Part shown: positions 34,809 to 44,235 of the stretch, piece by piece | Position numbering within the stretch: the stretch's first letter is position 1 | Layout of the letters: the number at the start of each line of letters is the position of its first letter | Assembly: GCA_028279405.1 (NCBI GenBank) | Contig: JANQNU010000079.1 | Location: forward strand, 1 to 64,000 | DNA length: 64,000 bases | Reading direction: 5' to 3' | Origin: Phycisphaerae bacterium | Lineage (GTDB): Bacteria > Planctomycetota > Phycisphaerae > UBA1845 > Fen-1342 | Notes under the pieces: model-generated | What the model was told of the DNA's origin: nothing | What the model saw: only the letters and a program-made list of their open reading frames with translations | Databases searched by the model: none | Translations under genes and position numbers: made by a program

Positions 34809-37007
34809 ATGTTTCAGATCGCAAGTTTGGGAATACTGGTGGTTGCTGGTTCGATGGCACTGGGTGTCGCGCATGCGGGTTCGCCCGATGTCATTTACTA
34901 CGTCGATGCCGCCGCAGTCCCCGGGGGCGATGGGTTGAGTTGGTCGGCACCGTTTCGCTACCTGCAAGATGCGCTGGATGCCGCCGATCGCGAGCCGCCT
35001 GACGCGTCGGCGGAAATCCGCGTCGCGCAGGGGGTATATCGACCCGATCTTGACGACAGTGGCATGCGCGAACCGGGCGATCGCGAAGCGCGATTCACGC
35101 TCCAGCGCAACCGGACGCTACTGGGCGGTTTCCGGGGTCCGTTTACTTCCGGACACCCGGACGAGCGCATACCGGAGTTGTTTGTGACGCGCCTTTCCGG
35201 TGACCTACTTGGCGACGACAAACCCGGATTTGCCAATCGTGAAGACAACAGTCGTCGGGTAGTGCACGTCCGTTTCGGGCCCGTCCTTATCGACGGGCTC
35301 GTTATTGAAGGAGGTAAGGAAACGGACGGCACGGGTTTGGGGAGTGGCCTGTTCGTTGCCGGCGACCTGCAGCTCTCGCGTTGTATCGTTCGTGCGAACG
35401 AGGCGCTGCTTGGCGGTGGGCTCGCGGTCACCGGGACGGTGCTGGTCGATCGATGTACGTTCACCGACAATCGTGCCGCGGTTGGGGCCGCGCTCTTCGG
35501 GTTGTCGGCTGACGGGATCGAAGTTGCAGATACACTCTTTGACGGGAACGACGTTTCGAACGTCGCCGCAAATGCCGCAACCGTGTTTACGCAGGGATCA
35601 CCCGTTACACTCGAGCGCTGTGTGTTCCAGGACACCGACTTCATCACCGCCTGCCAGTTACGGGGCAGCTGGTTCACGCCAGACGCGCTGCGCATAACGG
35701 TTCGAGATTGTACCTTTGAGCGGGCCGCGGAACGGGCTCTGGCGATCGAGGACTACGCTCAGATCGCCGTCGAGCGTTGCCGATTCCTGGACAACAACAC
35801 CTACTCGATCGGGACCACGTACGGTGCGGGTCTGTTGATCGGACGCGGCTCAACTCAGTTCGGGCCGTCCGGAACGATTCGCGATTGCCGCTTCGAGCGA
35901 AATGTCGCTGGATTTGGCGCGGGACTGTTCATCGACGCCACGTTCGATCTCAGTGTGCTCGCGTGCGACTTCATCGACAACCGTGCTTTCGTCGAAGGCG
36001 GCGCTGTAGCGGTTGCCAACCTGTCGGCACACCGTTTCGAACGCTGTTCGTTCATCCGCAACAGGTCAGATATCTCCGGCGGGGCCTTTTATCGCGGCGT
36101 AACGTCCGGCGTGCCGAAGCAGCCCTCATTCCCAATCGTTGACTCGACGTTCCTTGACAACGACGCACCGTTTGGCGGGGCGGTTGCCAGCGTCAGTGAT
36201 CAGAACGTCTTCATCAACTGCTACTTCGGCGGCAACGTGGCGGATGAAGGCGGTGCGATTCACTTGATGGATCCGCAGGCCGAGAACTTGATCCTCGGCT
36301 GTGCATTTACCGGCAACAGCGCGACGCAATCCGCGGGGGGCGCCGTCGCGATCGTCGGCACTGGCAGCGTTGCGGCCACCAATTGCACCCTCGTGGACAA
36401 CACTGCAGCAACGATCGGCGGCGGGTGCTATAGCGAGGCCGCTACCCTGGCTGTTGCCAACGCGATCCACCGGTTCAATTCCCCCGACCAACTAGCCGCG
36501 GTCGGCGGACTGCTTACCGTCGAGTACGCCAACATTGAAGGTGGTTTTGTTGGGACGCAAGTGATCGACAGCGACCCGCGCTTCGTGGATCGGCTCGGAC
36601 CCGACGGAATAGCCGGCACGGGGGACGAGAACCTGCGGCTGACCGCCGGATCACCCTCGGTCGATGCCGGCAACAACGAGCGACTCCCGCAGGGCATCTT
36701 CGAACGTGACCTCAACGGGGACTATCGCCGATTGGACGACCCGACCGTTGCCGACACCGGCGCTGGCGCAGCCCCGATAGTCGACCATGGCGCCTTTGAG
36801 CGACGCGCGTTTGCGTTCGGCGACCTCAACTGCGATGGCCTTGTTTCGGTCGGCGACGTCAACCCCTTCATTCTGGCGCTCACCGATCCAGCCGGATACG
36901 CCGCCGCGTTCCCCAACTGCGAGATTACGGGTGCCGACTGCAACAACGATCAGCAGATTACGGTCAGCGACATCAACTGCTTCGTGGGCCTTTTGTTGGG
37001 GACGTGA
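34809..37007 (+). CDS. Secreted right-handed beta-helix protein with dockerin-like tail
   Basis: 732 residues from ATG 34809, after GGGAGGAA. A signal peptide (MFQIASLGILVVAGSMALGVAHA) precedes a long parallel beta-helix built of repeats such as LQLSRCIVRANEALLGGGLA, VLVDRCTFTDNRAAVGAALF and TIRDCRFERNVAGFGAGLFI, a pattern found in polymorphic outer-membrane and pectate-lyase-like surface proteins. The C-terminus has two calcium-loop motifs, DLNCDGLVSVGD and DCNNDQQITVSD, separated by a Cys-containing linker: the dockerin-like tail common on exported planctomycete proteins. It is probably on the cell surface or secreted, with a binding or structural role; no catalytic site is evident. Confidence 0.9.
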   Translation: MFQIASLGILVVAGSMALGVAHAGSPDVIYYVDAAAVPGGDGLSWSAPFRYLQDALDAADREPPDASAEIRVAQGVYRPDLDDSGMREPGDREARFTLQRNRTLLGGFRGPFTSGHPDERIPELFVTRLSGDLLGDDKPGFANREDNSRRVVHVRFGPVLIDGLVIEGGKETDGTGLGSGLFVAGDLQLSRCIVRANEALLGGGLAVTGTVLVDRCTFTDNRAAVGAALFGLSADGIEVADTLFDGNDVSNVAANAATVFTQGSPVTLERCVFQDTDFITACQLRGSWFTPDALRITVRDCTFERAAERALAIEDYAQIAVERCRFLDNNTYSIGTTYGAGLLIGRGSTQFGPSGTIRDCRFERNVAGFGAGLFIDATFDLSVLACDFIDNRAFVEGGAVAVANLSAHRFERCSFIRNRSDISGGAFYRGVTSGVPKQPSFPIVDSTFLDNDAPFGGAVASVSDQNVFINCYFGGNVADEGGAIHLMDPQAENLILGCAFTGNSATQSAGGAVAIVGTGSVAATNCTLVDNTAATIGGGCYSEAATLAVANAIHRFNSPDQLAAVGGLLTVEYANIEGGFVGTQVIDSDPRFVDRLGPDGIAGTGDENLRLTAGSPSVDAGNNERLPQGIFERDLNGDYRRLDDPTVADTGAGAAPIVDHGAFERRAFAFGDLNCDGLVSVGDVNPFILALTDPAGYAAAFPNCEITGADCNNDQQITVSDINCFVGLLLGT

Positions 37008-37189
37008 GCTGCTCGTTCGCCGGACGGTTCGGACGAGAACCGAGCGGTACCTGCCACCACGCTGGTTCGTGCGGGTATAAACCACCAAAGCCCGCGCAGG
37101 GTTGACGGAACGCTACAATGCGCAAACGGCCCCTTTGGGAATGCGCGGGCCCAAACGCGACCGTTGTTGTCGTAAATGGAGCGAATGAG

Positions 37190-37405
37190 ATGGATCGGCG
37201 TATGCAACGAATGAACCGCTATCGGCTGATGGCCGCACGCTGGCTACTGCCGATGAGCGGCTCGGTGTTTCTGCTGGACGGCTGTGACCCGACGATCCAG
37301 CAGACGGTCGAGAATGGCATCATCGATACCTCCACCGCCTTGCTCGGCTCGGTGCTCTCCGCCGTCGTGCAAGTCATCACCGAGAGTGCGACCATGATGA
37401 CCTAG
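37190..37405 (+). CDS. Small lipoprotein-like peptide
   Basis: 71 residues from ATG 37190, eight bases after GGAG. A basic N-terminus (MDRRMQRMNRYR) and hydrophobic stretch (WLLPMSGSVFLLDGC) end at a Cys in a lipobox-like context (LLDGC, with an unusual Asp). The rest is a short helix-rich segment (TIQQTVENGIIDTSTALLGS, then VLSAVVQVITESA). Short proteins of this design, with a Cys followed by an amphipathic helix, are frequent in Planctomycetes; function is unknown. It is followed convergently by the RdgC-like gene. Confidence 0.6.
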   Translation: MDRRMQRMNRYRLMAARWLLPMSGSVFLLDGCDPTIQQTVENGIIDTSTALLGSVLSAVVQVITESATMMT

Positions 37406-37481
37406 GGGCTGGTCTACCCGCGTGAGCACCCGGCCAGACGCGGATGGCAATCTCTCACTACGGCCTCGTGGACGTTTGAGA

Positions 37482-38657
37482 TCAAGCGCGGAGGCGAACC
37501 GCGCCCTTCGAGCCACCGCGCGCCCACGCCGACATGCTTCGTAGCTCACCGGCCCAGTCGCGTGCCACGCGATTGCGCAAGAACAACTCGAAGATCACCT
37601 CCAGCAGGTGGGCACAGTCGAAAATCAGCTCGAATCGCTGCTCGAACGCCTCTGCCGCCGAGCGATCCTCATCGTCCTCCGGCAGAATCAGGCCTGAGAC
37701 GGTCCACTTGCGACCGTCGAGGACCAACGAAAAGTCGCCCAGGGTCGAGCCGATGACCAATCCCATCTTGGTCGGTTGCTTACCGATCGCCAAGGCCGCC
37801 TTGGCTTCGGGCAGACCCGCCGGCGCGTCGCTGGTGATAACGTCGGTGCCCGTCATGCCGAAGTCGCATTCGAGCCGCAGCGTCCGATCGATCATGACCG
37901 TCAACTCGTTCCCATCCGTCAGCGTCAACGATGACCGCTCAGCGTCCAGCTTGAACCATAGCCAGGTAAGAAACTCCTTGCCGAGGTAGTTCAGGTCGAC
38001 GTGATCGAGGGACGATCCATCGCCATCGCCCTCAAAGGGGGACTCCACGAGATGGAACGGCGTGAGTTGCTCGAGCGCCCGGCTTTCTTCCCGCATCAAC
38101 GTCTCTGCAAGCGGATCCGGCTGGACCGGGTCCAATCCGCGCTGAAACGTGCTCCCGAACAGCTCCAGCAGCTTCTCGGCAACGGTCGCTCCCAGGTTGC
38201 CGAAGAGGAGCTCATTGCGCTCGAGGTCGATCAGCAACGGATAGGATGCGATACGACGGAACATTCCGCTGCGCGCTTCCTGCTCGGCGCGTTCCTTGGC
38301 GGTCTCGCGCGCCTGTCGGCGTTCGCCCTTGGTCAGGAACTCCCGTCCGCTGGCGCGCAGCGCGACGTCCTCCTCCATCTGGACGTAGCTGCGAACGATG
38401 TTCGCCGGCGGGTTGAGCTTGTCGATCCGCAGCCCCAGATAGGCGAACCGACCGAACGCGACCTTCTCGGCAGTCAACTCCGGATCGAATAGCGCGCCCG
38501 CCGGAATCCAGCCCACCTGAGTGTACGGATCGGCACTGCCGCGCTTACCAAAGCCGTAGTCGTTCACGGCCCGCAGAAAGTCGTCATCAACGCTTCCAAG
38601 CGATTTGCCGGCGATCCGAAAACGCTGAAACGCGACCATACCCGATGTGAAACCCAT
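37482..38657 (-). CDS. RdgC-like recombination-associated protein
   Basis: 391 residues from ATG 38657, after GGAGCAGG. Features that recall RdgC are the early QVGWIPAG, a central basic helix with R.K..P (LRIDKLNPPANIVRSYVQ), the Lys/Arg/Glu-rich coiled segment (SGREFLTKGERRQARETAKE), and the alternating strands IDLERNELLFGNLGATVAEK and LTWLWFKLDAERSSLTLTDG. RdgC is a ring-shaped DNA-binding protein that inhibits RecA-driven recombination, best known in Proteobacteria. The protein is about 90 residues longer than the E. coli one. The assignment is tentative, as pattern resemblance was not checked by alignment. No recombination genes are adjacent. Confidence 0.55.
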   Translation of the reverse strand: MGFTSGMVAFQRFRIAGKSLGSVDDDFLRAVNDYGFGKRGSADPYTQVGWIPAGALFDPELTAEKVAFGRFAYLGLRIDKLNPPANIVRSYVQMEEDVALRASGREFLTKGERRQARETAKERAEQEARSGMFRRIASYPLLIDLERNELLFGNLGATVAEKLLELFGSTFQRGLDPVQPDPLAETLMREESRALEQLTPFHLVESPFEGDGDGSSLDHVDLNYLGKEFLTWLWFKLDAERSSLTLTDGNELTVMIDRTLRLECDFGMTGTDVITSDAPAGLPEAKAALAIGKQPTKMGLVIGSTLGDFSLVLDGRKWTVSGLILPEDDEDRSAAEAFEQRFELIFDCAHLLEVIFELFLRNRVARDWAGELRSMSAWARGGSKGAVRLRA

Positions 38658-38899
38658 GCGCAGCCTGCTCCGATCCGCACTCCAAATCCTCCCCCATGAC
38701 CGTTGCGACGGTACCACGGCCGCGCGTCGAACGCTAGCCCGACAAGGTTCGACAAAACTTGTATTTCCTTAAGTCGTTTGTGGCTATAGATTAACTGAAA
38801 CACTGCCAGGCACAGTGACGGACACGCATGGCACAGGCGGGTGACGTTACCGTCGGATCGAGGGTCCGACGCGCGGTAGCCCCGATCTCGAGGTGATTG

Positions 38900-39631
38900 A
38901 TGAGCGAGCCATTCTGCGGAAACTGCGGCTACAAGCTGACCGGCCTCACCGATTCCAGCAAGTGTCCGGAGTGCGGCAAGCCGCTCGTCGAAGTCTTGCA
39001 ACGTGAGAAGAGCAAGATTCGCGGCCGGCGCTACACCTCCGACGTTGTGTTGTTCGGCCTACCGTTGCTGCACATTGCAATGGGACCGCACGAGGACGAG
39101 CCCGTTGGTCGTGCAAAGGGCATTATCGCAATCGGTGACGTCGCGGTCGGCTGGCTTGCGATCGGCGGTCGCGCTTTCGGGATCGTCGCACTCGGCGGGC
39201 TGGCTGGCGGGTTGGTATCGCTGGGCGGTATGTCATTCGGGCTCCTGGCGGCAGGCGGCTGGGCGCTCGGAGTGCTGGCGATGGGCGGCGGTGCTGTCGG
39301 CGGTGCCGCGATGGGCGGCGGCGCCGTGGGGTACGTCGCGATTGGCGGCGGGGTCGTGGGCTATTACGCAAAAGGCGGCGGCGTCGCTGGCAAATACGTC
39401 GTGGCGCCATACCGCAAGGACGCCGAGGCAGAGGCGGTCTTTGCGGGGGTCGAGCGGATATTCACGTTCGGCCAGCCAGCCGGCACGTTACGCGCCGGTA
39501 GCGTGATGCCGCAACTGCTGGCGGTGATCTGGTTCCTGCTGCTGGCCATTCTGATCGCCGCTCCTTTCGCTCTCGCGGCCACGTTCGAGTATTGGCGGCA
39601 GACGCGAAAAAAAGAGCTGACCTATCGTTAA
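38900..39631 (+). CDS. Zinc-ribbon protein with Gly/Ala repeat membrane-like region
   Basis: 243 residues from ATG 38900. The N-terminal zinc ribbon CGNCGYKLTGLTDSSKCPEC is of the type seen on many planctomycete membrane proteins. After a linker, about 100 residues consist of a short repeated unit of roughly eight residues (variants of AIGGRAFGIVALGGLAGGLV and GGGAVGGAAMGGGAVGYVAI), which could form a regular glycine-zipper or beta-solenoid. A true transmembrane helix follows near the C-terminus (VIWFLLLAILIAAPFALAAT) with a basic end (WRQTRKKELTYR). Function unknown. The repeated DNA may vary between strains. Confidence 0.75.
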   Translation: MSEPFCGNCGYKLTGLTDSSKCPECGKPLVEVLQREKSKIRGRRYTSDVVLFGLPLLHIAMGPHEDEPVGRAKGIIAIGDVAVGWLAIGGRAFGIVALGGLAGGLVSLGGMSFGLLAAGGWALGVLAMGGGAVGGAAMGGGAVGYVAIGGGVVGYYAKGGGVAGKYVVAPYRKDAEAEAVFAGVERIFTFGQPAGTLRAGSVMPQLLAVIWFLLLAILIAAPFALAATFEYWRQTRKKELTYR

Positions 39632-39685
39632 GGGGCGCGCCGTGTCTACGATCGGAAGGGATGGCGGTTACGTGAGGAGCCCGTT

Positions 39686-40177
39686 ATGAATCGTTCGTTC
39701 ACCATCATCACTGCGGCCATTATCGGTCTGCTGACTGCGGCGATACCCACGCGCGCCGCTGACGATCTCGAGATCGAGATCGACCGGCTCAAGTCCGAGA
39801 TGACGCGGTCGTCGGCCGGCTGGCATGTCGGGATCAAGTACGAGGTCGAAATCGAGAACGCGCGGAAGGACGAACCGTTCGCGATTCGTTTCTCGCTGCG
39901 CGAGCGAGGGCGTCCCGTTCGCGACGATCAGGGGCAGGCGGTCGTCGTACTGTTGCCGCTCGATCGTCCGGTGTCGGTCGATGATGACGAGCGCGAGTAC
40001 AAGGACGTCCTGACGATCGATCTGCCGCCGGCGCTGATCCGTTTTCCGAGCCACCTTCGGCTCGTCGCGCACGTTGTCGCGGAGGACGAATCCCACGTCT
40101 TCGCCGTCGATGATACGCGCGTGCGCTTCGAGCGCCCGGACGCCTTCCTCTGGACGGCGCTGACCGCTTGCCGCTAG
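39686..40177 (+). CDS. Secreted protein of unknown function
   Basis: 163 residues from ATG 39686, after GAGGAG. A signal peptide (MNRSFTIITAAIIGLLTAAI, PTRAADD cleavage region) is followed by a small all-beta-looking domain (YEVEIENARKDEPFAIRFSL, then TIDLPPALIRFPSHLRLVAH), possibly immunoglobulin-like. No motif for catalysis or anchoring is present. It stands between the zinc-ribbon protein and the convergent glycosyltransferase gene. Family not recognised. Confidence 0.7.
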   Translation: MNRSFTIITAAIIGLLTAAIPTRAADDLEIEIDRLKSEMTRSSAGWHVGIKYEVEIENARKDEPFAIRFSLRERGRPVRDDQGQAVVVLLPLDRPVSVDDDEREYKDVLTIDLPPALIRFPSHLRLVAHVVAEDESHVFAVDDTRVRFERPDAFLWTALTACR

Positions 40178-40189
40178 GCGGCGGACCAT

Positions 40190-41284
40190 TCACTCTGCGA
40201 GCGCAAGTTCATAGGCTGACTGCGTTGCGGCTGCCGCCTCCGACCAGGTGTATTGCGTACGGATGCGGTCGGCGAGGGCATCTTGCGGCCCCGCTGCGAT
40301 GGCGGCCTCGACGGCCTCGCGGATGCTGCTTGGGTCCGCGGGTTCGGCATACTGCGCGTCGGAGCCGAGGTACTCACGGGTACAGCCGCCGGGTGTGGCG
40401 ACGATGGCGCAGCCGCATAGCGCTGCCTCCAGACTGACCAACCCGGGCGTCTCATACCAGCTCACACACGCGTGCACACATGCAGCGTTGTAGTGTTTCC
40501 GCAGTTCGGCAGCATCACATGGTGGCGCGAACGTCACACGGTCCGCACCGCGGCGACGACACTTTTCGTAGTAGCGCCGACTGTAGCGGCCGGCCTGCCC
40601 GACGAGCGTGAGCGGCACGGCGCTGTCGCGCAACGCCTCGATGAGCGCCAGTTGATTCTTGCGCGGTTCGATGCGACCGACGCACAGTACACCTGTGCGC
40701 GGGCCGGCGGCGCCGGCTTCGACGTGGAACAACCCGACATCTGCCGCGTTGGGGACGACGACAGCGGGGCATGCCACGCCGAATGTTCGTTCAATGACTT
40801 GCTGTTCCGCGATACTGTTCGGCAGAATCGCACGCACTGTCTCGAGTACCGACCGTCCGGCGCGACGGAACGACAGCATGCGCGATGAGAGCGACAACCG
40901 GCGCGGCGCGCGGCCAGCGTGCAGCAATGCACGTTGCATCAGTCGCAGGTTCTCATAACCGCGGCTGCCGATGGTCCGTGCAAGCATTCCCTGGAAGCCG
41001 GCGCGCGCGTGGCGGTCAAATTCGTCGGCCGGCCAGTAGATCGTGCTGAGCACGGCCGGCATGCCGGTTTGCCGCAGCCTTCGGCAGATGGGCTCGTTCT
41101 CCCAGAGCCGATCGAGGTGGAAAAGGTGCGCCAGATCGAAGCGTGACAGCTCCACCCGGGGATCGCTGGTCAGCGTGACTTGCACGCCGCGGGCGCGGAG
41201 CCCGTCAGCGGTCTTGAGGATCTGTGTCGTATCACCGCCGGTGTGGGTGGTCAGATTGTCCCGGACGAACCAGACAACACGCAT
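40190..41284 (-). CDS. Glycosyltransferase family 4 protein
   Basis: 364 residues from ATG 41284 (a GTG at 41296 would overlap the antiporter stop by four bases; MRVVWFVRDNLTTHTGGDTT is the natural family start). It has a GT-B fold: an N-terminal lobe with GGDTTQILKTADGLRARGVQ, a hinge, and a C-terminal lobe with VLCVGRIEPRKNQLALIEAL, SWYETPGLVSLEAALCGCAI and the EX7E-type Glu residues (YETPGLVSLEAAL). It would transfer a sugar from a nucleotide donor to an envelope glycan or small molecule; the acceptor is unknown. It is probably co-transcribed with the antiporter gene just upstream. Confidence 0.88.
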   Translation of the reverse strand: MRVVWFVRDNLTTHTGGDTTQILKTADGLRARGVQVTLTSDPRVELSRFDLAHLFHLDRLWENEPICRRLRQTGMPAVLSTIYWPADEFDRHARAGFQGMLARTIGSRGYENLRLMQRALLHAGRAPRRLSLSSRMLSFRRAGRSVLETVRAILPNSIAEQQVIERTFGVACPAVVVPNAADVGLFHVEAGAAGPRTGVLCVGRIEPRKNQLALIEALRDSAVPLTLVGQAGRYSRRYYEKCRRRGADRVTFAPPCDAAELRKHYNAACVHACVSWYETPGLVSLEAALCGCAIVATPGGCTREYLGSDAQYAEPADPSSIREAVEAAIAAGPQDALADRIRTQYTWSEAAAATQSAYELALAE

Positions 41285-41292
41285 GGCAGGTA

Positions 41293-43173
41293 TCACGCCG
41301 GAGCGGGGTGTATGCCGGCGTCGTCTGGCCGCGCGGATGCGGCATCGGCTTCGCGGGCCACGTCAACGGGCACGGCCGCGATCAGCGTATGTCCCGGCTG
41401 CGGTTGCACCGCGTCCGCAGCCGTCACGATCAGCAGTCGGTTGGTCTTGGTGATGACGAACATCGGCACGGCGTGCTGGTGGTATCGTTCCTGGAACGCG
41501 TCGTAGTTGAATTCCTCAGTCAACGGGGTGGCCTTGATCGTTGCGCCCGATGCAAAGAGCGTCTGGAGTGCGCCGAATGTCGCGGTGGGGGCGAACGCCA
41601 CGCGCCCGTGACCGCCCATCGGACTGGACTCGAGCTTCTTCTTCTCCGGTGCCGGCAGGCGGTAGACTTCCTTGCGGCCGAACGCGTGCAGGAAGCGTTG
41701 CGCCGCGAGCGCATTGACCGCATCATTGGGCGTCAGCGCCAGAAGACGGCCGAGCCCGCCGAGGTCGAGGTCGTGCATAGCCGCCTCGCTCAGGACGTTT
41801 CCGTGGTAGGTGTCGAGTCCGGCCATCCGGGCAGCGTGCGTGTTCTGGCGATTGCTGTCGACCAGCAGCACGCGAAACTTCTTGTTCTTGAGGACCTCCG
41901 CCAGCTTCCGTGCCCAGGCGTGCGCTCCCACCAGCAACACACCCTGCGGGTTCGGCGACGTCAGATTCAACCACCGCGCCAGCGGCGCCGCCGTCAGTCC
42001 GTAGATCGAAACGGTCGCGATGATCACCGCAAACGTGAGCGGCACGAGCTGTTCGGCCTCCTGCAGGCCGCGATGCTCCAGTTCGAGCGCGAAGACCGAG
42101 GAGACCGCAGCCGCGACGATTCCGCGCGGGGCCATCCAGGCCAGGAAAAGCCGCTCACGCCAGGTGAGCCGCGTGCCGACCGTCGCCGCCCAGACCGACA
42201 GCGGCCGGACCAGCAGAATCAACACCAGCACAAATGCGATCACCGAACCGCTCAGGCCGTGGAAGTCCGCGAACCGGATTCGCGCTGCGAGCAGAATGAA
42301 CAGACTGGAGATCAGCAGGACGCGCAGGTTCTCCTTGAATTCGACGATATGCCGCACGTCCGTCCAGCGCTGGTTCGCAAGAACCAGACCCATCAACGTC
42401 ACCGCCAGCAGGCCCGACTCCTCCTGAATCAGGTTGGAGAGTGTGAAGACCGCGATCGCCAGCATCAGAGCGACGCTGGCTTGCAGGAAGTCGGGGATCC
42501 AATAGCGTCGCAGAAGCAACGCCAGCAACCACGCGCCGATCATTCCCAGCGAGCCGCCGAACACCAGCGTGGCGAATATCGCCCATACGGTGTGCAGGAA
42601 CTCCGACTCGCCGCCGCTGGCACTGATGAACTCGAACACCAGAACGGCCAGCAGCGCGCCGATCGGGTCGATGACGATTCCTTCCCACTTGAGGATCGGT
42701 CCCGTCGCGCCCGAAGGGCGCACGTGTTGCAACAGCGGTCCGATCACGGTCGGGCCGGTTACGACCAGCACCGCACCGAAAAGCACCGACAACGTAAGAC
42801 TGAGGCCGATCAGCCAATGAGCGGCGCCGGTCGCGCCGATCCAGGTGACAAGCGCGCCGACGCTGCAAAGACGGCGCACCACCGTGCCCGCCTCGTGCAA
42901 CTCGGAGAACCGTAGCGTCAGACCGCCCTCGAACAGGATCAACGCCACCGAGATCGACACCAACGGCGTCAACACATCCCCGAACAGCGCGTCGCTGTCG
43001 ATCAGCCGAAAGTCGCCGAACAGGGGAACGTTGCCTGCCAGGAACCCGCAGATCAGCAGCAGTAGGATCGATGGTGCCCGCAGCCGCCACGCAAGCCATT
43101 GGGCTCCGATACCCAGCACCACGATGCTGGAGAGGCCGATGACCAGCCGATGTGTCTCGATGAACTCGGGCAT
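41293..43173 (-). CDS. CPA1-type cation/proton antiporter with RCK-like domain
   Basis: 626 residues from ATG 43173. About twelve membrane helices form a NhaP/CPA1 fold, including LILFEGGLTLRFSELHEAG, VLVVTGPTVIGPLLQHVRPS (the TGPTV segment replaces the usual TDPV), WEGIVIDPIGALLAVLVFEF (Asp in the ion path) and WMAPRGIVAAAVSSVFALEL. The C-terminal 220 residues form a cytosolic TrkA-N/RCK-like nucleotide-binding domain (GVLLVGAHAWARKLAEVLKN, then VLLVDSNRQNTHAARMAGLD) plus a TrkA-C-like tail. It probably exchanges Na+ or K+ for protons, gated by a nucleotide. The GT4 gene follows with an overlap or short gap. Confidence 0.92.
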   Translation of the reverse strand: MPEFIETHRLVIGLSSIVVLGIGAQWLAWRLRAPSILLLLICGFLAGNVPLFGDFRLIDSDALFGDVLTPLVSISVALILFEGGLTLRFSELHEAGTVVRRLCSVGALVTWIGATGAAHWLIGLSLTLSVLFGAVLVVTGPTVIGPLLQHVRPSGATGPILKWEGIVIDPIGALLAVLVFEFISASGGESEFLHTVWAIFATLVFGGSLGMIGAWLLALLLRRYWIPDFLQASVALMLAIAVFTLSNLIQEESGLLAVTLMGLVLANQRWTDVRHIVEFKENLRVLLISSLFILLAARIRFADFHGLSGSVIAFVLVLILLVRPLSVWAATVGTRLTWRERLFLAWMAPRGIVAAAVSSVFALELEHRGLQEAEQLVPLTFAVIIATVSIYGLTAAPLARWLNLTSPNPQGVLLVGAHAWARKLAEVLKNKKFRVLLVDSNRQNTHAARMAGLDTYHGNVLSEAAMHDLDLGGLGRLLALTPNDAVNALAAQRFLHAFGRKEVYRLPAPEKKKLESSPMGGHGRVAFAPTATFGALQTLFASGATIKATPLTEEFNYDAFQERYHQHAVPMFVITKTNRLLIVTAADAVQPQPGHTLIAAVPVDVAREADAASARPDDAGIHPAPA

Positions 43174-43301
43174 GCGTGCTGCCTGAATGTGTCCGGTTGG
43201 CGACCGCGCGGCCGTCCTGCTATTGTAACCTCCCGCAATCATAGGCGCCGCGAGCACTCGTCGCGAGCGCCCTCCACAACAGTCATTTTGAAAGCGAGCC
43301 C

Positions 43302-43691
43302 GTGGTCGAAGGTGTGGTTATCGTGGTCGAACGAGCGGGGCGCCTGCTCGTCATCCAGCGAGCCCCGGAGATCCTGGCCGGCGGCGCGTGGTGTTTCGTC
43401 GGCGGCGCCATCGAGCCCGGTGAAACGCAGCCGGAGGCGGCGATTCGCGAGTTCCGTGAAGAAGTCGACGGCACCATCCGACCCTTGCGCAAGATCTGGC
43501 AGTCCGACCAGCCCACACTTCGGCTCCATTGGTGGCTCGCCGAACTGCTGGACGAATCACTCTCCGCCAATCCGGCTGAAGTCGCCGCGATCCGCTGGTG
43601 CACCCGCGCGGAAATGCGCGCTCTCGACGGCCTGCTCGCGACCAATCGCGAATTCCTCGACCGCTTCCCCGACGACGGGCTGTACCAGTGA
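43302..43691 (+). CDS. Nudix hydrolase
   Basis: 129 residues from GTG 43302. The Nudix box is GAIEPGETQPEAAIREFREE, followed by VDG: spacing of the first Gly, Glu and the REF.EE core fits, while the box Gly after EE is displaced by one residue (VDG). Flanking strands (VVIVVERAGRLLVIQRAPEI, GGAWCFVGG) are typical of the fold. It would hydrolyse a nucleoside diphosphate linked to another moiety, as in house-cleaning or cofactor turnover; the substrate cannot be told. It is transcribed away from the antiporter gene, with which it shares a short intergenic region. Confidence 0.9.
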   Translation: MVEGVVIVVERAGRLLVIQRAPEILAGGAWCFVGGAIEPGETQPEAAIREFREEVDGTIRPLRKIWQSDQPTLRLHWWLAELLDESLSANPAEVAAIRWCTRAEMRALDGLLATNREFLDRFPDDGLYQ

Positions 43692-43746
43692 GGGTCGATT
43701 GGCAATGCCGTCCAGCGGCACTCCGGTACCCCGACGCGATCGAGCG

Positions 43747-44235
43747 CTATCGATCGTGGAGGTACTCGCGAAGCGTGCGCACGAGCCGGCGCGTGTTCCG
43801 TCGGCCTCCGAAGGCCATGTCGCTCAGACGTCTGACGTTGCCCTGGTAGCGGATCCAGACCCAGTTCAAGAGCCAGTTGTAACCGATGTCTTCGATGCCT
43901 CGGCGTTGAAACGTGCGGGTCGATGACGCGTAGTGGATTGCGACTCGATCGCTCCAGAACTCGACATAGACCCGCCACCCAAACCAGGCTGACTTGATCA
44001 CCATTGTCAGGACCGCGATCGCGACCAACACGATGACGATCGTGGCTTCTCGAATATCGGCGCGCATGAGCATGATCGCGAGCAGGCCGGCTCCCAACAC
44101 TGCGTCACGTATCGCACGTGCGCCCGGATAGAACGTCATCACGCGCGGCACATCGGCGTTGTTGGTCCCGCATTCCGGGCAGACATCGCCGGAGTGCGAC
44201 AGGTCGTAGTCGCAGCGCCGACACAACGTGCTCAT
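43747..44235 (-). CDS. Zinc-ribbon membrane protein
   Basis: 162 residues from ATG 44235, coupled to the upstream HD-domain gene by a four-base overlap. The zinc ribbon is CRRCDYDLSHSGDVCPECG, then two adjacent hydrophobic helices (DAVLGAGLLAIMLMRADI; TIVIVLVAIAVLTMVIKSAW), and a cytosolic basic end (RRNTRRLVRTLREYLHDR). It is one of three proteins of this general design in the window. No known function; possibly membrane-anchored regulators or chaperone-like proteins. Confidence 0.8.
   Translation of the reverse strand: MSTLCRRCDYDLSHSGDVCPECGTNNADVPRVMTFYPGARAIRDAVLGAGLLAIMLMRADIREATIVIVLVAIAVLTMVIKSAWFGWRVYVEFWSDRVAIHYASSTRTFQRRGIEDIGYNWLLNWVWIRYQGNVRRLSDMAFGGRRNTRRLVRTLREYLHDR

Noticed and set aside
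41224-42915. 563-codon open frame on the + strand opposite the antiporter gene
   Set aside because: Arg/Gln/His-rich low-information translation with no ribosome site; the opposite strand encodes a clear membrane antiporter.
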